From contig CM022370.1 of NCBI GenBank assembly GCA_011800155.1, positions 744,001-808,000 on the forward strand: a DNA stretch of 64,000 nt, read 5' to 3'. Origin of the DNA: Flammulina velutipes. Lineage: Eukaryota; Basidiomycota; Agaricomycetes; Agaricales; Physalacriaceae. Under the pieces are notes generated by a model. The model was not told the origin of the DNA. It ran no database searches and was given only the letters and a program-made list of their open reading frames with translations. The position numbers and the translations under genes are program-made. Shown here piece after piece: positions 33,758-46,300 of the stretch; position 1 is the first letter of the stretch, and every line of letters begins with the position of its first letter.

Positions 33758-35336
33758 ATGCCGGAGAAACACTTAATTTCTGAGGACGACGACGAATTAT
33801 CCTCGCCATGTCCATCACCTCGCAAGCGCCGCAGACGCCATTCCAATGCCTCCGAATTCAAGACCCCCACTCGTTCTACATTCTCTTCCCCTGCCTTTGC
33901 CTCGACCTCCAAGTACTATCAATCCCAACCTTCCGACTCCCCAACCAACCCGTTCGGCCGGAGACGTACTCTTGCCTTGCTAGCGTCCCTGCCTGAACCC
34001 ACAGGCTTCGGCTCACACCTCGTCCTACGCTTCCAATTTGTCCGCCCCACAGATCCCCGCTCAGCCGAAGGCGTCTATCGTATTCTCCAAGTTCCCATTG
34101 GCTACACGTTCGCCCATCTTCGAGCGCTAGTATCGTTTCTGTTTGGAGGTGCCATGGAACGAATGGTGTGCCCGGAACAACGGGGATGGGAAGACGAGGA
34201 AAGAGGACATTTGTGGGAAGTGAAGAAGCGGATAGAGCTTTACGACGTCAAGTACCGCCGGGGCGTTATCAAGAAAGGTCAGGCATGGGTGAGGATGGCC
34301 ACTGCCCGGGATCCCTATCGGTATAAAGCTAATTGGGAGTTGGACGACGAGGAAGAAGAGAAGGAGGAGAAGGAGGAAGAGGAGTGGCGGTGGGAAACCG
34401 AGGATGAATTCGCAGTCGAGAACGTCTGGCCAGATCCGCATAGGGTGAACCTTGACCTTGGGATTATCTACGTGAGTTTCCGTAATGTTTAGGTGTTCGA
34501 TACTTATATTTCTTCTAGCATCATGCTGTACCGACACCCAAGTCACGACCGACACAGGTACATATCACGATACACAAAGGGACTCCACCAGAGCAGCGAA
34601 AAGGTAAAGGAAATTCGCCGTATGTCTTTTCAGCCAGAGGAGAAGTATTCATATCGCCGTTAATGGACAAGGCAAAAGTCAAGAGCAAGAAGGAGAGTCT
34701 GAGCAAGACGATTTCCTCCTCTGTCTTTAACGAGCCACCCGGAGCCTTTGAGACATATTATCGTCGAAATGCTGTGATGCCACAACCAGACTTTGATGAC
34801 GATGACGAGGAGGAGGATGAGTTGTCGTTAGTAAGTTTCTTTCTTTGGAATCTTATATTCACCATTAATTATCTTGATAGCTTTCTACGCCTGGGCTAAC
34901 CTCTGGGTCCTCTCAATCCCAAACTCGATCCCAAACGCTCTTACCATCTTCCTCTCCGTATCGTTTCTCGTCTCCAGTCAAGTTTGCGTCGATGTCTTCA
35001 CCTATCAACTTTGCCTCTACTTCCTCGCCTATCAAATTTTCGTCGAGATTCGCATCGTCTCCTCTGAAGATGCCTTCGTCTTTCCCCAAAGTGACGCCGT
35101 TGCCTCGACCGGGGCAGCGGAAGAGGCTGGAGTATATGAGACGGCGAATGGAGAGATCTAGTCGGAAGGAAGAGGAGAGGGAGCGGGAAAGGTTGATGAA
35201 GAAGAAGGCAAGAGATCAGAGGAAGGCGCGTGAGAGAGAGAAAAGAGAGGTGGCGATTGAGCTGGAGAGGGAGATGGCGAGGGAAAGTGACAGAGAGGAG
35301 GGTGGTAATGACAGTGTTACGTCTGTGGAGGTTTAA
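33758..35336 (+). CDS. Uncharacterised charged protein, possible pRiA4b ORF-3-like fold
   Basis: Exons 33758..34471, 34519..34827, 34881..35336 give 492 residues. The N-terminus has a basic cluster (PRKRRRRHS), likely nuclear. A folded segment at about 85-190 includes HLVLRFQFVRPTD, YRILQVPIGYTFAHLRALV and GHLWEVKKRIELYDV. The order of an R-x-I-x-VP strand, a helix and an H-x-W-x-V strand recalls the plasmid pRiA4b ORF-3-like family, a weak resemblance by eye. A run of Glu and Lys then leads to a beta-rich piece (TQVHITIHKGTPPE). A Ser/Pro region with repeated SSPIKF/SSPINF-type motifs comes next, and the C-terminus is a strongly charged coiled coil (RKEEERERERLMKKKARDQR). No function is claimed. 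Confidence 0.72.
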
Positions 35337-35527
35337 GTTTAGACTAGAGAGCTGTGTATAGTTATTGTATTATGGTATTTGTATTCGCTTGTCTTTAGTC
35401 TTGTAATTCTCGTTTTATTGGAACTTGGAGAATCGGGAATTGGGATTCGGTAGGATTCGGTATCAATATGGTTACACGGGCACGTGTGATCGTCACGCTC
35501 GTTACGCCTTTAACTTATTCTTCTACC

Positions 35528-37175
35528 ATGTCCTCGAATGAAGACGAGATTCCTCAGAAAGACCCATATTCATGGGTCAAGAAGAACGATGAAGCAGAGC
35601 ACCCACTGGATGAATTCTTGAAGAAGGTTCGCGTCTTCTATAGCGCCAGGTTGACTGAGGGGTCAACAATAACGCCACATCCCTAGTATCGCCCGTCGAT
35701 GGTACAGAACGATGGAACTAAACCAGTACGTTGCAATTGAGTCGTCAGGAATGGATTTCTCAATTATCATGTCTAGTGGCTATGGGTTACGCGCGAAATG
35801 GGTCCACGAACAAAGGATGACTTTATGGACATGTTGGCAGAAGCACAGGAACTATGTACGTCTTTCTTTCTTATGATATATGACATGTTCATAACATTCT
35901 CAGTGGATGCAACTACCAAGAGAGTCGAGGAGATTCAGGCATGCTCTATCACATTATCCTTTGCCAACAGTTCACCAACATCTTGTACTGCAGAACGACG
36001 CGTCTATCCCTCTTCGATCGAGCAAGAAAACTGGAGCCAAGAGCAAGAAAGAAGTCAGGGAACAGGTGCGTCCTTTCGTGTATGAACGAGTTGCACCGGC
36101 GTTAAGGATCTGAATAGGTTCAAACAGAAGCCGCAGAGAAACTCAAGGATATATCGATTACTCGTGAACATACGACTGGAAAATGGTAAGCCAGCCTCAG
36201 TTAGCGTGATTTTGTGTCTGATAAAACAGGTTGATGTTCGCCGGGAGTGATAGAGTAGACACAATATGGGCTAACCTAGCTAGTTCGTTCATTCATTTTC
36301 ATCTCAGACGCGCAGCTAACATGACATTGTCAGAATCTTTGATTTCCGGGCCTCTTTCATCTACGGAGGCGTTTTGTGTGAAGGTGTCGACGAGCCCCAA
36401 GGAAGAGACATCTAACTATCAGCACGTTATATGCCTTTACATGCCCAACGTGTACGACAAGGATAGTGTGACCAAGGTGAGGATTCATACATTCCTTTAC
36501 CCACTTGCCGGACTCATGTCTTCCACAGGTCATGAAAGTCTTGTTGCGTAACCATGGCATGAACTTGAGTGGCGTCAAATCGGACCTGTACACCTATATT
36601 GGTATGATTCTACATTCTGTCTAAGCATGGTTGAACTTACCATATTGGTTCTTAGGTATCAAAAGCAAGCATCCCTCCGGCATCCAGTCCACGGTAAAGA
36701 CACTACGAGGGTCTGAATCTAAACACTCAAGCCATCATATTATAGGTATTCAAACCGACAGATCTGATGAAGGACTCTGAGATCAAGGTTCTGTCATTCT
36801 TGCATATATTTTGCTTGCGCCTCTGACGAGATCCCGCAGGCACTGAAAGATGCCTTTTTCGAGGACCTGAAGAAACCATCAGTAGCCCCAGTCGCGACAG
36901 AGGGCGGAGACGACAAAGAAACTAAGAAGCCAACAGCGAAGCCCAAACAAAAACTCAAGAAGAACCAAAAAGAGGATCCATTTGGTTCGGGCTCTGAAGA
37001 TAACGAGGACGCGCCAGTAGAACAGAAACCAAGCGCACGTCGCGACAGTGATGAAGAGGACGCGAAACAGGAAAAGAACGCGAAACGGAAGGCACCGACG
37101 CGAAAGAGAGCTCGGAGTGAAAGCGACAGCGAAGATGACAAACGTGCGAAACCCAAGAGGGCGACCAGGAAATGA
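35528..37175 (+). CDS. Bles03/DUF1917-family protein
   Basis: Twelve exons: 35528..35626, 35687..35725, 35777..35855, 35904..35938, 35994..36065, 36118..36185, 36230..36282, 36334..36476, 36529..36601, 36656..36693, 36746..36787, 36840..37175; 358 residues. Family features are YRPSMVQNDGTKPWLWVTRE, the central helix (DDFMDMLAEAQEL), and THGKW-like TTGKWLMFAGSDRVDTIWAN. STEAFCVKVS, QHVICLYMPNVYD and GVKSDLYTYIGIKSKHPSGI follow. This is the eIF4E-like fold family of human C11orf68 (BLES03), with no established biochemical role. The C-terminal 110 residues are a Lys/Glu-rich tail (KPKQKLKKNQKED, then KRAKPKRATRK), probably nuclear. The intron at 35939-35993 has GC..AG ends; no GT..AG choice keeps the frame. 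Confidence 0.85.
35939..35993 (+). other. GC-AG intron in the Bles03-family gene
   Basis: Donor CAG|GCATGC and acceptor TACTGCAG, 55 bases long. Removing it joins the helix ending KRVEEIQ in one frame to NDASIPLRSSKKTG in another. The downstream frame then runs through the conserved GKW block. Confidence 0.7.
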
Positions 37176-37462
37176 TTTTGGGGTGTCTGTTTGCAAGATC
37201 TAGCGTCTATTTATCGTATGTATTGTTCTGTGGCGTTGGTGGAAAGGGATTTAGATGGAAAGGGCCAGAACGATGTGACTTTCTGAGCCTCATTAGGAAG
37301 GAGCAGCGTGACTTGAAAACACGCTTCAAAGCGCCTTCCGATCACACTTCCCGAATCGGTCATCGCGCAGGCAAGCAACGAGTGGGAGGATTGGACCATC
37401 GTCACCCAATCCTATCCCTTATCTGCCTTTGACTGCGCCTCTTGTCGAGTCTCTTCAATGTT

Positions 37463-40024
37463 ATGGTCCGCCACCCACAGCCGCTGCCTTCCAGTACAAA
37501 ACGGAACCGCATCACCTTCAAGACCCGACTCAAGCTCACTTTTGGCGACCATTGCACGGACAACGGCCTTGTCGACGAGGAGGAAGAAAAGAATAGGTTT
37601 CTGCAGCGCGTTGCTGGGGTCGACCAGGAGGACGCAAATGTGAGTCGCGCCTTGCAGCCAATCGGAATGCGCCGCCTCATTTTTGAGAGCGTGGCTGTGT
37701 AAACCGTGGAACGCTGACTAATAATTTATTTTTCAGGAACACCACTTGCAGCAGGTTCTTACGGCGGCTGAGAAGGCGCGAACGTCTACCAGTGGCAGTA
37801 ACAAGTCGGGCCACGCCGCATATATCCCGACCCCCGATTCCAATGGCACCGCCGACAACCACGAGCAACTATATCCTACCAATCGATACAAGGATCCCTA
37901 CAATTATGTTTGCTCGTCGCGCACAGTCGAAGAGTCGACGGTGGGCGGTCTCGCCCATGGTATCACCTACTACATGGACGAGAAGGACGCGGAGTGGCTC
38001 AACAGGAATAACGAGGAAGCGCGCGGGGAGGGCACCAGCGCACAGGCCGCCGTCTGTTCTGCACGTGTCACCTCTCGGAGCATCAAGGCAAAAGGCAAGG
38101 AGGCAGAGTCCTGTGCGCCCGTCAAGATGTCCGAAGATGTCTTTGAGCTCGTGATGGGTCTCTTTGAGCTAATTACCCACGAAGAGACCGAGTATCTGCA
38201 TCATGTAAGTCCAACATTTTAAAACAAAACTATTCGCTCAACGTGCCGCAGAGTTTGGAGGGCGGGATGACCTTTCCCGAGTTCTCAAATTACCAGGATG
38301 TGTTTGCAAATCCTCTCTCTCCCACTCTTTTTGCCCTCTTCGAGGTCCCTGGATGGATCCCTCAACCGCCACAAATGCTTCGTCTGGCTCAACTCATATA
38401 CCCTTACTGGAAAGAACGAAGACTTGAACGCGGTGGCCATCGTATCATACCCACCCTCAATGTAAGCCCCATTCTCCCATTTTGCCCTCTCTTTTTTAAC
38501 GTGTTTCTCTACAGGCTGACGAGGCGGACACCTTGAACGAATCCTATGTCTGCTTCCGCCAACGGGAGGTAAAAGCTATCCGCAAAACACGCGCATCGCA
38601 GACAAACCCGACAGAAAAATTGACCGCCCTACAAAAACAATTGCAAGAACCGTTAGAGCTAGCACAGAAGATCTTGAAGCGGGAAGGCCTTAAGAGAGAG
38701 TCAGTTGACGTGACGAGCCGTATGTGGATGTGTCGCGTGGAGCTGGTAAACTTGAAGCGAAAGAATCCTGCGCTTGGATCCAAGGGCGATGATGACCTGC
38801 TGGTGGATAAGGAAAAGCCGCCTACAAAAAAGCACGAGTAAGCGCCTCTTCCAATACACGGACGTAAGCTAATGAGTTGCTCGTAGACGTTCCCGGCACC
38901 ACAGCAAGAGAGACGCTGGCTCTACTGCTCCAACCGGCAGGCCAGACGCCACTCTGCGTCCCAGCCATCGTGTATCGATTGTTGCGACCGAGATCGAAAC
39001 GGCAATGCAAAGACGCAAGGAACTCGACCAAGATTGGGAAAATGCAATCGACGTAAGTTGAGACATCTCAATGACCTCAGCTATCCTGACGAGTTTATGA
39101 TAGAGCCCTTACATCTCTCCTTTGGTTTCTTCAAATGCGCGCTTGTTCAAGTATGTGCCGCCCTCGGGTACGCCACCGTGGCCAGCGAAGTCTCCACCAT
39201 CTTCCGAACGAGAATCAGACCCAGAATCCGCGGTGCAATCTATCAGGGAACGTCGAAGCCAGCCTGTCCGTATACGTATGGGTCGTGGTGGTAGAATGAT
39301 GGTGGATCGGCGGCAAGCGTACGCAAGCACAATACCGAATTTCAGAGCGCGTAAACGGGAAGACGAGGAAGACGACACGGAGGTTAGACGGAAGCTCGCC
39401 GAGCGATGGCGATTCGACATCGATGACACACCTCTCGTTCCCCCAGAAGGGTCAGAAGAGCAAGATCGCATGCTGGTGGACGACTATGACCAGCGGTACA
39501 TGCGCCATACAATCCGCATTGCGGCTGAAGTGGATCCTGTCATGGTCACCGATCCGTCTCTCATCAAACAAACCGCAGACGGAAAACGAGAGATTGTCAT
39601 TCCTTACAAGATCGGTGGTCCCCAGCACCCTGTCAATCTCGTTCCCCCCGCCCGTGTCCAACAGCCTCCAGTCAGCGTACCCATCTCGACTCCCCACCAA
39701 ATGTCCGCTGCCACGCTCAACACCATCCGCAAAGCGACCTCCTTTCGCCCGCCTGCGTCTGCCGCTATCACCACGAACGGTTCGAGCAGGCCTGCCATGT
39801 CGGTACCATACATCGAATCACCAACGAAGACGGATAGTGTGCAAGAGAACCATATCCCCGTCTCCCATGCACAGCTGAAATCTGCCTTCGCGTCAGGCGA
39901 AATGGCCAAATACGTCTCGCCCGCTCTTCGCGCTCATTGGCTGGCGCAGCAGCCCGCAGAATCTCCGATACTCAAGGCCACACCCACCGTCCCTTCGTCT
40001 CTGCCTCCCGCGCAGAGTTACTGA
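37463..40024 (+). CDS. EPL1: Enhancer of polycomb-like protein 1
   Basis: The scaffold of the NuA4/piccolo histone acetyltransferase, tying Esa1 and Yng2 to the nucleosome. Exons 37463..37639, 37737..38204, 38252..38461, 38515..38837, 38887..39052, 39104..40024 give 754 residues. The N-terminal EPcA region begins RITFKTRLKL. It includes ENRFLQRV-like KNRFLQRVAGVDQEDANEHH, the family's EHHLQ motif, then PTPDSNGTADNHEQLYP and MDEKDAEWLNRNN. The middle has WKERRLERGGHRIIPTLN and YVCFRQREVKAIRKTR, the conserved FRRREVK-type segment. The C-terminus is disordered with an Arg-rich patch. The start was chosen at the ATG directly before VRHPQPLP. The gene converges with the large zinc-finger gene, 353 bases between stops. 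Confidence 0.93.
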
Positions 40025-40377
40025 CATTATTTATATACCTTTCCCATGCTTTCCCAACGCTACCTTACGTCCCCACCTCAGCTTTTGTCGTGTATTTTTA
40101 AAACTATCTATCAGTACGAGTAGGTCTAGTTAGCCAATTTTTTTGAGGCGAAAATTTTCGGATGTGTATGCTTTGATACTTGCATTATGTACTTTCGCGA
40201 CGTATGCTAGATATATGAACATGAACGCGCCTTCTTGAAACTCATTCCACCGCGCCACATCGAACTCAGCTCAGTACTAAGATTATAGATGACAAGAAAT
40301 ACAATGCGATAAATAAACGACGAACAATGCGATGCTAATGTAATGCAGATACCCCAAAAAAGTCCAATCCCTCTCCC
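40025..40377. other. Convergent 3' spacer
   Basis: Shared 3' region between Epl1 and the minus-strand zinc-finger gene; T-rich and A-rich runs fit two opposing transcript ends. No gene seen. Confidence 0.5.
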
Positions 40378-43300
40378 CTACCTACGTCTCTTGGCTTTTT
40401 TGCCCTCGTCTTCTCCATCATCCTCCTGGGTACGAGTCCTCTTCAATCCGTTCTTCCGCCCTCTCGTACTCGACTCTGCCTGTACATCATCGTCCGACTC
40501 CTCCATCGTCGGCTTGTACTCCAACGCGTCCTTGGCTAATCGTCTGATTTGCCTTTTCTTGCCTGCACGCTTTGGTTTTATCGGTGATTGCTCACTTCCC
40601 GACGATTCCTCCTCCTCTTCTTCAGAATCAGATTCGCGAACATCAACGACTCTCCTCGCTACGATGGACGGCGTCAAGGGGGAGGACATGGGAGCCTGCG
40701 ACTTTGGAGACGTCAGGGTGAGGCCGACACTTGATTTACGCTTCCGCCTGAACTCCTTGGGATCCTCGCCGATTTTGGGTAGATAGAACACTTCCTCCTC
40801 ACGGAGCAGATCTAGCCCGACCAGCTGCCGCAGAATCCCCATGAGATAGGCGTCAAAGTCCAGGTTGCCTATATCTTGAATGGCGCGTGAAGCTTGCTCG
40901 ACGTTGACATCCCCACAGTCCACAATCTCTTCCTCCTCCATGAGCTCAGCGTCTCCAAGTGTGCACCCGGGGACTAGAAACTCTATACGAGGACCGCCTT
41001 CATAGCGCGGTAAACTGATTCGTCGGTATTTGCAGTTGGATCTTGTGACGGGGGAGGCGCTATACAGAGCATCCGTAGAACCATCAGCAGCAGCGACAGG
41101 CAAGTGGTGCTGATGCCGACGCGTCGGTTGCGAGTTGCCATATAGCAGGGATGACGGCCAGAACTGCGTTGTAGTCGACTTGGGAGTCGCAACAGACGCG
41201 GTGGGAGTCTTCTCCGATTTGTCCGTAGCGGTTGATGCTATAGACGCTGAGCGAACGGCCAATTTTCCTTTTGCGAGACTCTTCGTCCTCTTCGGCTTGC
41301 CTGTACCTTTGCTCGATATACTTGTGGCATCTGAAGGCGCCGGTGATGTTGCCCTTTGTTTTCCCTTTTCTTTGGCTGAACCCGCCGAAGCTTTGCTGGA
41401 AGAAGGTTCATTCCGTTTCCGTTTACCAATAGTAGAAGCTGAGCCTTCGGTATCGCGATATTTGTGGTCACGATGCGCGTATGTTCTCGATGGCTTTCTC
41501 GGTGATCTAAGAGAAATTGAGAATGAAGCGATTTGATGACAATGATAAACTCACTCATTGAAAACGTCTGAAGGGTCTCCAGGAGCCGTTATTACTGACT
41601 GTCCTAGAGCACTTGGTCTTGCTAATCCCCCTTGACTGGAACGACGAGCTGGGATCGTCAATGTGAGCGAACGACCTAGCGGTAGATTGGTTTTGGCCAA
41701 AGAAGACGGACCAGCAGATGAGCTTGTACTAGAGCTGCCATGGGAATCAGGCTTTGATAAAGACCCCATCGATTGGCTCTTGCGACTGCTGGGCCCTGCA
41801 CCCCCGCCGTTGCTATCGTCCTTCGTAGAGCGTGCCCTCAGTTTGGTGTAACAGATACGACAGCGTACATCCGTCAACTCATTGACAAAGGTGCACCTAT
41901 GACACACATTGCCCTGTACGTCTTCTGTGTTTCGAGAACGTGGGGATGCAGGAGGTGTAAATAACGGAGACTTGGAGCGTTGTGATACGGTGCTTAAAGG
42001 AGAGGACGGTGCGACGACTTCATCCCTAGAGTCTTCTTCACGGACTGGAGGTGGAACTTCCTCACGATCATCAGTAGGAGTCTTGTCTTGCGCTTTGGGA
42101 GTTTCATCTCCCGAAACAACAACAGAAGGCTAATAAAGTGTCAGTGGTGCTAGTTGTTAGTTTGATGAGAACCAACCTGTTGTGCATCTCCCGTCACTTC
42201 ATCTGAGCTTGGCGGAACGGGAGTAAGACGCTCCTCATCAGGATAAGTATGGTCGACTGCGGGCTCCTGGTGCTCAACCTTTTCGAGATTGGGTTTAGGT
42301 GACGGTTCGCGAGACAGAATGTGTTCTTCTGGAGGCGTCGGAAGGGAAGCGGGAGCGTCTAGAGGCTCTTGCTCAATGGGCAGAAGAATCGAAGATTTTT
42401 CTGGCAATGCAGCAGCTACAACACATTATTGTGAGTTTCGGTTAACTAGCAACGAGCGTGTTCTTACCTGTCTGCTCAACAAAAGTTCCAGGATCCTCTA
42501 GAGGATCAGTCGGAGTCGGCGAGGGAACGCGGGCCTCGAAGTTTTCAAGGTTAGCCTCTGTCACTGTCGGCGTAGGAGGAAAATCGGGGGTATCGTGCTC
42601 AACGAGCGCAGCTAAGATAATTCATCAGCAAACGGTGTCAATGCACAAAAATAATCCAAATACCTGAGCTTGACTCAACCGTATCGTCAATAAGTACAGG
42701 GGATTGGGCGGGTTCCGCCTCTATCTCAGTGACAGTCTCGGTCATGACGGTTTCCTGACTCTCCCAGACCATGCTGTCTTCGTATTGTTGAGGAGGCTGA
42801 TGTAGATCCGGAAGCACTTCATCCCCTGCAACCTGCGGTTCCTGGCTAATATCGAAGACGTTGCTTTCCAGTTCGGGAGGATGTTCGTCCACAACATCGC
42901 TTTGAAGAGGAAGATGTTGATAGTTTTCTTCCACAGATTCAGAGCTGTCCTCAGGAAGGCTGGTAGCATCTCCGTGTCCAAGCGCAGACGCGTCGTTCAT
43001 TTCCACCTCAACCGTGTGAACGTATTCAACAACGTCAACATCTGCCGTCACATCGGGAAGTTGTTGAGTCTCTGCAACCGGGGAATGGGAACCATGAGGA
43101 TCGTGTTCGACTGTAGCGTCACTGTCGTTCTCGGGCATCAGACCGACATCAGCCTCCTGCACCATGTCTTTGGAATCTTGGTGCGTTGAGAAGATCTCCT
43201 CTTCAATCGACGGCTGAGTTTCGACGCTGATGTTTTCGGTCGTCAAATCGGCCTCCGCCTGTATGATGTCCTCTGCCTGTGTGACGTCCTTCCCGACTGA

Positions 43301-46300
43301 TATCTCCAGTTCAACCACGGCATACTCCTGCTCCTCTACCAAAGTCGCATCCGGTATTTCAAGTCCAACAACCTCCGCGGACACTGGCATACCCTGGACA
43401 GCCTCTTCCACCGCCCCTTCCTGTTGTACAACGGCGTCGGCAGCAGTTAACTCTACCACCGATTCATTGAGCGGTATAGGCGGCGAGTGCCTTGAGACTT
43501 CAGGAGCATTTACTGGAAGTGACTCGAAATTGACGATGGGTTGAGGTGAGTCTGGGTGGATATCGATGGCAGCGGGTTCTTCGTCGATCAAAGGTGCGGT
43601 CTCTGGAGGAGGCTCCTCGTCGGCGAAAAGGGCATTTTCCGGGGTAGGTGAGCGGCGTTCAATAGATACTTCTGGAACGTCTTCCGACGGTAACTCGACA
43701 TGAACTACAGGCTGAGGAGAGTCAAGCTTCATGGGAGACTGCTCGACAGTATCGGCAAGCTCCTCTTCCACCAAGGGAAGTGGCTCGCCCACATCAACGC
43801 GCTCCAGCTCGTTCTCCATATCAGCTTTCTGCTCGTCCTTAGTCACAGGCTGTTCTTCTACCGCGATAAGTTGTTGTTCATCCGAAGATTCCAGCTCGTT
43901 CTCCAGATCAGGTTTCTGCGTCACAGGCTGTTCATCTGCCACGAGAAGTTGTTGTTCGTCCAAAGATGTGGGATCGATGGCCTCATCGAGAGGTAACGTA
44001 TGAGAGGCGGTTGTTGGAGAGGGAGTTGCAGGCCCAACATTTGTAGAGAGAATCTCCTCTTCCACCTCAGCCTCTATGCCAGCGGGAACAGCGATTGATA
44101 GTGGTTCGATCTCCGGCTCGGTAATGTCAGGAGTTGCGTTGTCCGCTTCAACGATGGAGACTGTGGGTTCGACGTCGAGAGAGAAATTGTCGTCAGGACG
44201 TGTGAGAGAGCCGTCAAGGTCGACAGTGGCCTCTGATGCCTGACCCTCGAATGTCATGTCATCGTCGAGGTGCGTCTCGGGTAGATTTCGGTCAACAGAT
44301 GGCTCCTCCACGATCGACGGTGGAACGTCTACTTGCATATCATCCTCTTGGATCTCCTCGAAAGATGCATCCATGGAGTCATCGAAAGCAGGAGGATTCT
44401 GAACAGGAATCGAAATAGCAACACCGGAGACAACCTCGTATGAAAGCTGATCTGCCTCTGTGTCTGTGACAGGGGACTGTTCACGAGGGAGCAACTGCTC
44501 CGGCTCCTCGTCCAGCTCAACACCGACCGACTCTTCAGTGGGCTGAGCGAGTAGAGTATCCTCCAAGGATGCAGAAATCTCCACGTCCGTATGATGTGTC
44601 TCAACCTGCTCCCTTGTCACTTCCGGCACCGGTGCGACGTCGAATTCAATGTACTGCATCGCATCCTCGATTGTCGCGGAAAATTGCGCCGGCGGAGGAT
44701 CGAAAGAGATGGTTGACTGGTCCTGCATCTCTCCGAAGGCCGCTTCGAGAACAGAAGGCATGTATTGCTCCAAGGTAGCGCTATAATCCTCTAAGAATAA
44801 TTGAGGTAGGTGTTCTTTTGGAAGTGATTCATCCGTTTGGGACTCCAGGGAAAAGAAGGTCGGTGCTGGCTGTTCTTCATCTGTGAACTGGAAAGTTTCC
44901 GGAGCACGTTCTTCAGAATCGTCAGGAAGATGGGAGGGCAGATGTTCTGGACTGAAACTGAGGATGATTTCGGGAGATTCTTGACGGGGAGGTAATGTAG
45001 ATGGGTGAACATCAAGCGCTGGTTCTAGTTCCAGTGTTAGCGACTCGGAGACGGCCTCTGGCTCCGACGTCGGTGATGGATGACTATCCTCCTTATACTC
45101 TGTCGATAGAACTGGTTCTTCCACTTCAAACTGCAGCAAAAAATCCCCTTCGACATGGCCCGCTGGCACCGGGGACACGTCAGGTTGATGATACGAGTCT
45201 GACTGTGCTTCTGTGACATCCATCTGCACGCTGGGAAAATCAGCGACCTCTGGAAGGACATTGTCTTGTGTGTGCGGCTCGTCCACATTAGGCTTTTCCA
45301 CCAACAGCTCGCTGTCGTCCTCCAGGTCAAACTCGATGATCTCTGGCTCTTGAACAGGCAAGGCGGCGGGCTCTGTAAAGACGTTTGCCACCCTTTCCTC
45401 GACGTCCGAATCAACTTCCATTTGGTCAGTGTCAGCTTCCCCGAGCGAATCACTTGGGTATGCCAGCTCCAACTCGTCCTGGTCAAGTGGTTTGAGTGTG
45501 GGTGCCGGTGGAGGAGAAGGGGATACGTGAGGTGAACTTGATGGCTCTTCAAATGCAGAGGGCGGAGGGATTTTTTCCTGTGGCGGGGATGATTCTGGTA
45601 TCGTTAGCATGTAGAATTTGAAAATTTAGAAAGTAAGGCGTACCTACGACACTATCGTCGTCGCTACTCTCAAGCTCGTCTTCATCGTCACCAAGATCGT
45701 AGACTTCGTGAGATGCTAATTGTGGCCTCAATGGTAGACTGGGCATGTCTTGTTGACTGAATTCTTCTTCATCGTCCACCTCGTGAGCGGAGTGCTGGTC
45801 TTCGTGAACAGATTCGTCGTCCGACAGTTCCAGTGTCTCCGGCTCGTTGGCGTCCCGGTACTGTTCCCGGTTGCGTGCGTGAGCCCTACGCCTGTCTTCG
45901 TAGACCTCGTCGTCTTCGTAGACATCCTCTTCATCTTCATCTTCTCCGTAGTCATCTCCATATCCATCCTCGTCTTCATCTTCGTCGTACTCCTCGTCTT
46001 CCTCGCCATCATTCCGATGGATTTGTGGCGCCGAAATGTGCTCTTTCACTTCTGCAACCTCTTCCACTACTTCGTCCTCCGCTCCATCGCTCTCCACCTC
46101 GTCATCGTCGTACTCTACCACCTCCTCGTCATCGTGGCGATACCTTTGCCTCTGCGTTGCTGGAAGACGTTCCTCCACCTCCGTACCCTCCTCGTCCGAC
46201 TGCGCCTGGGCGTCGTCATCGCTATAGTCGATGAGTTCGTACGAAGGTGGGGATGAATGGGACGGTCCTGGCTGGTCTTGTTGAGTGTCGGAGACCTGGT

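Noticed and set aside
35856..36085. Reading exon 3 of the Bles03 gene straight through, or splicing 35856-35970 as one intron
   Set aside because: The read-through reaches a stop before the conserved GKW region, and the long intron removes the helix. The two-intron model with a GC donor keeps both.
42881..46256. Several plus-strand frames opposite the acidic zinc-finger gene
   Set aside because: They are complements of Glu/Asp/Ser codons, low in complexity and without a domain. The minus frame closes as one six-exon gene.
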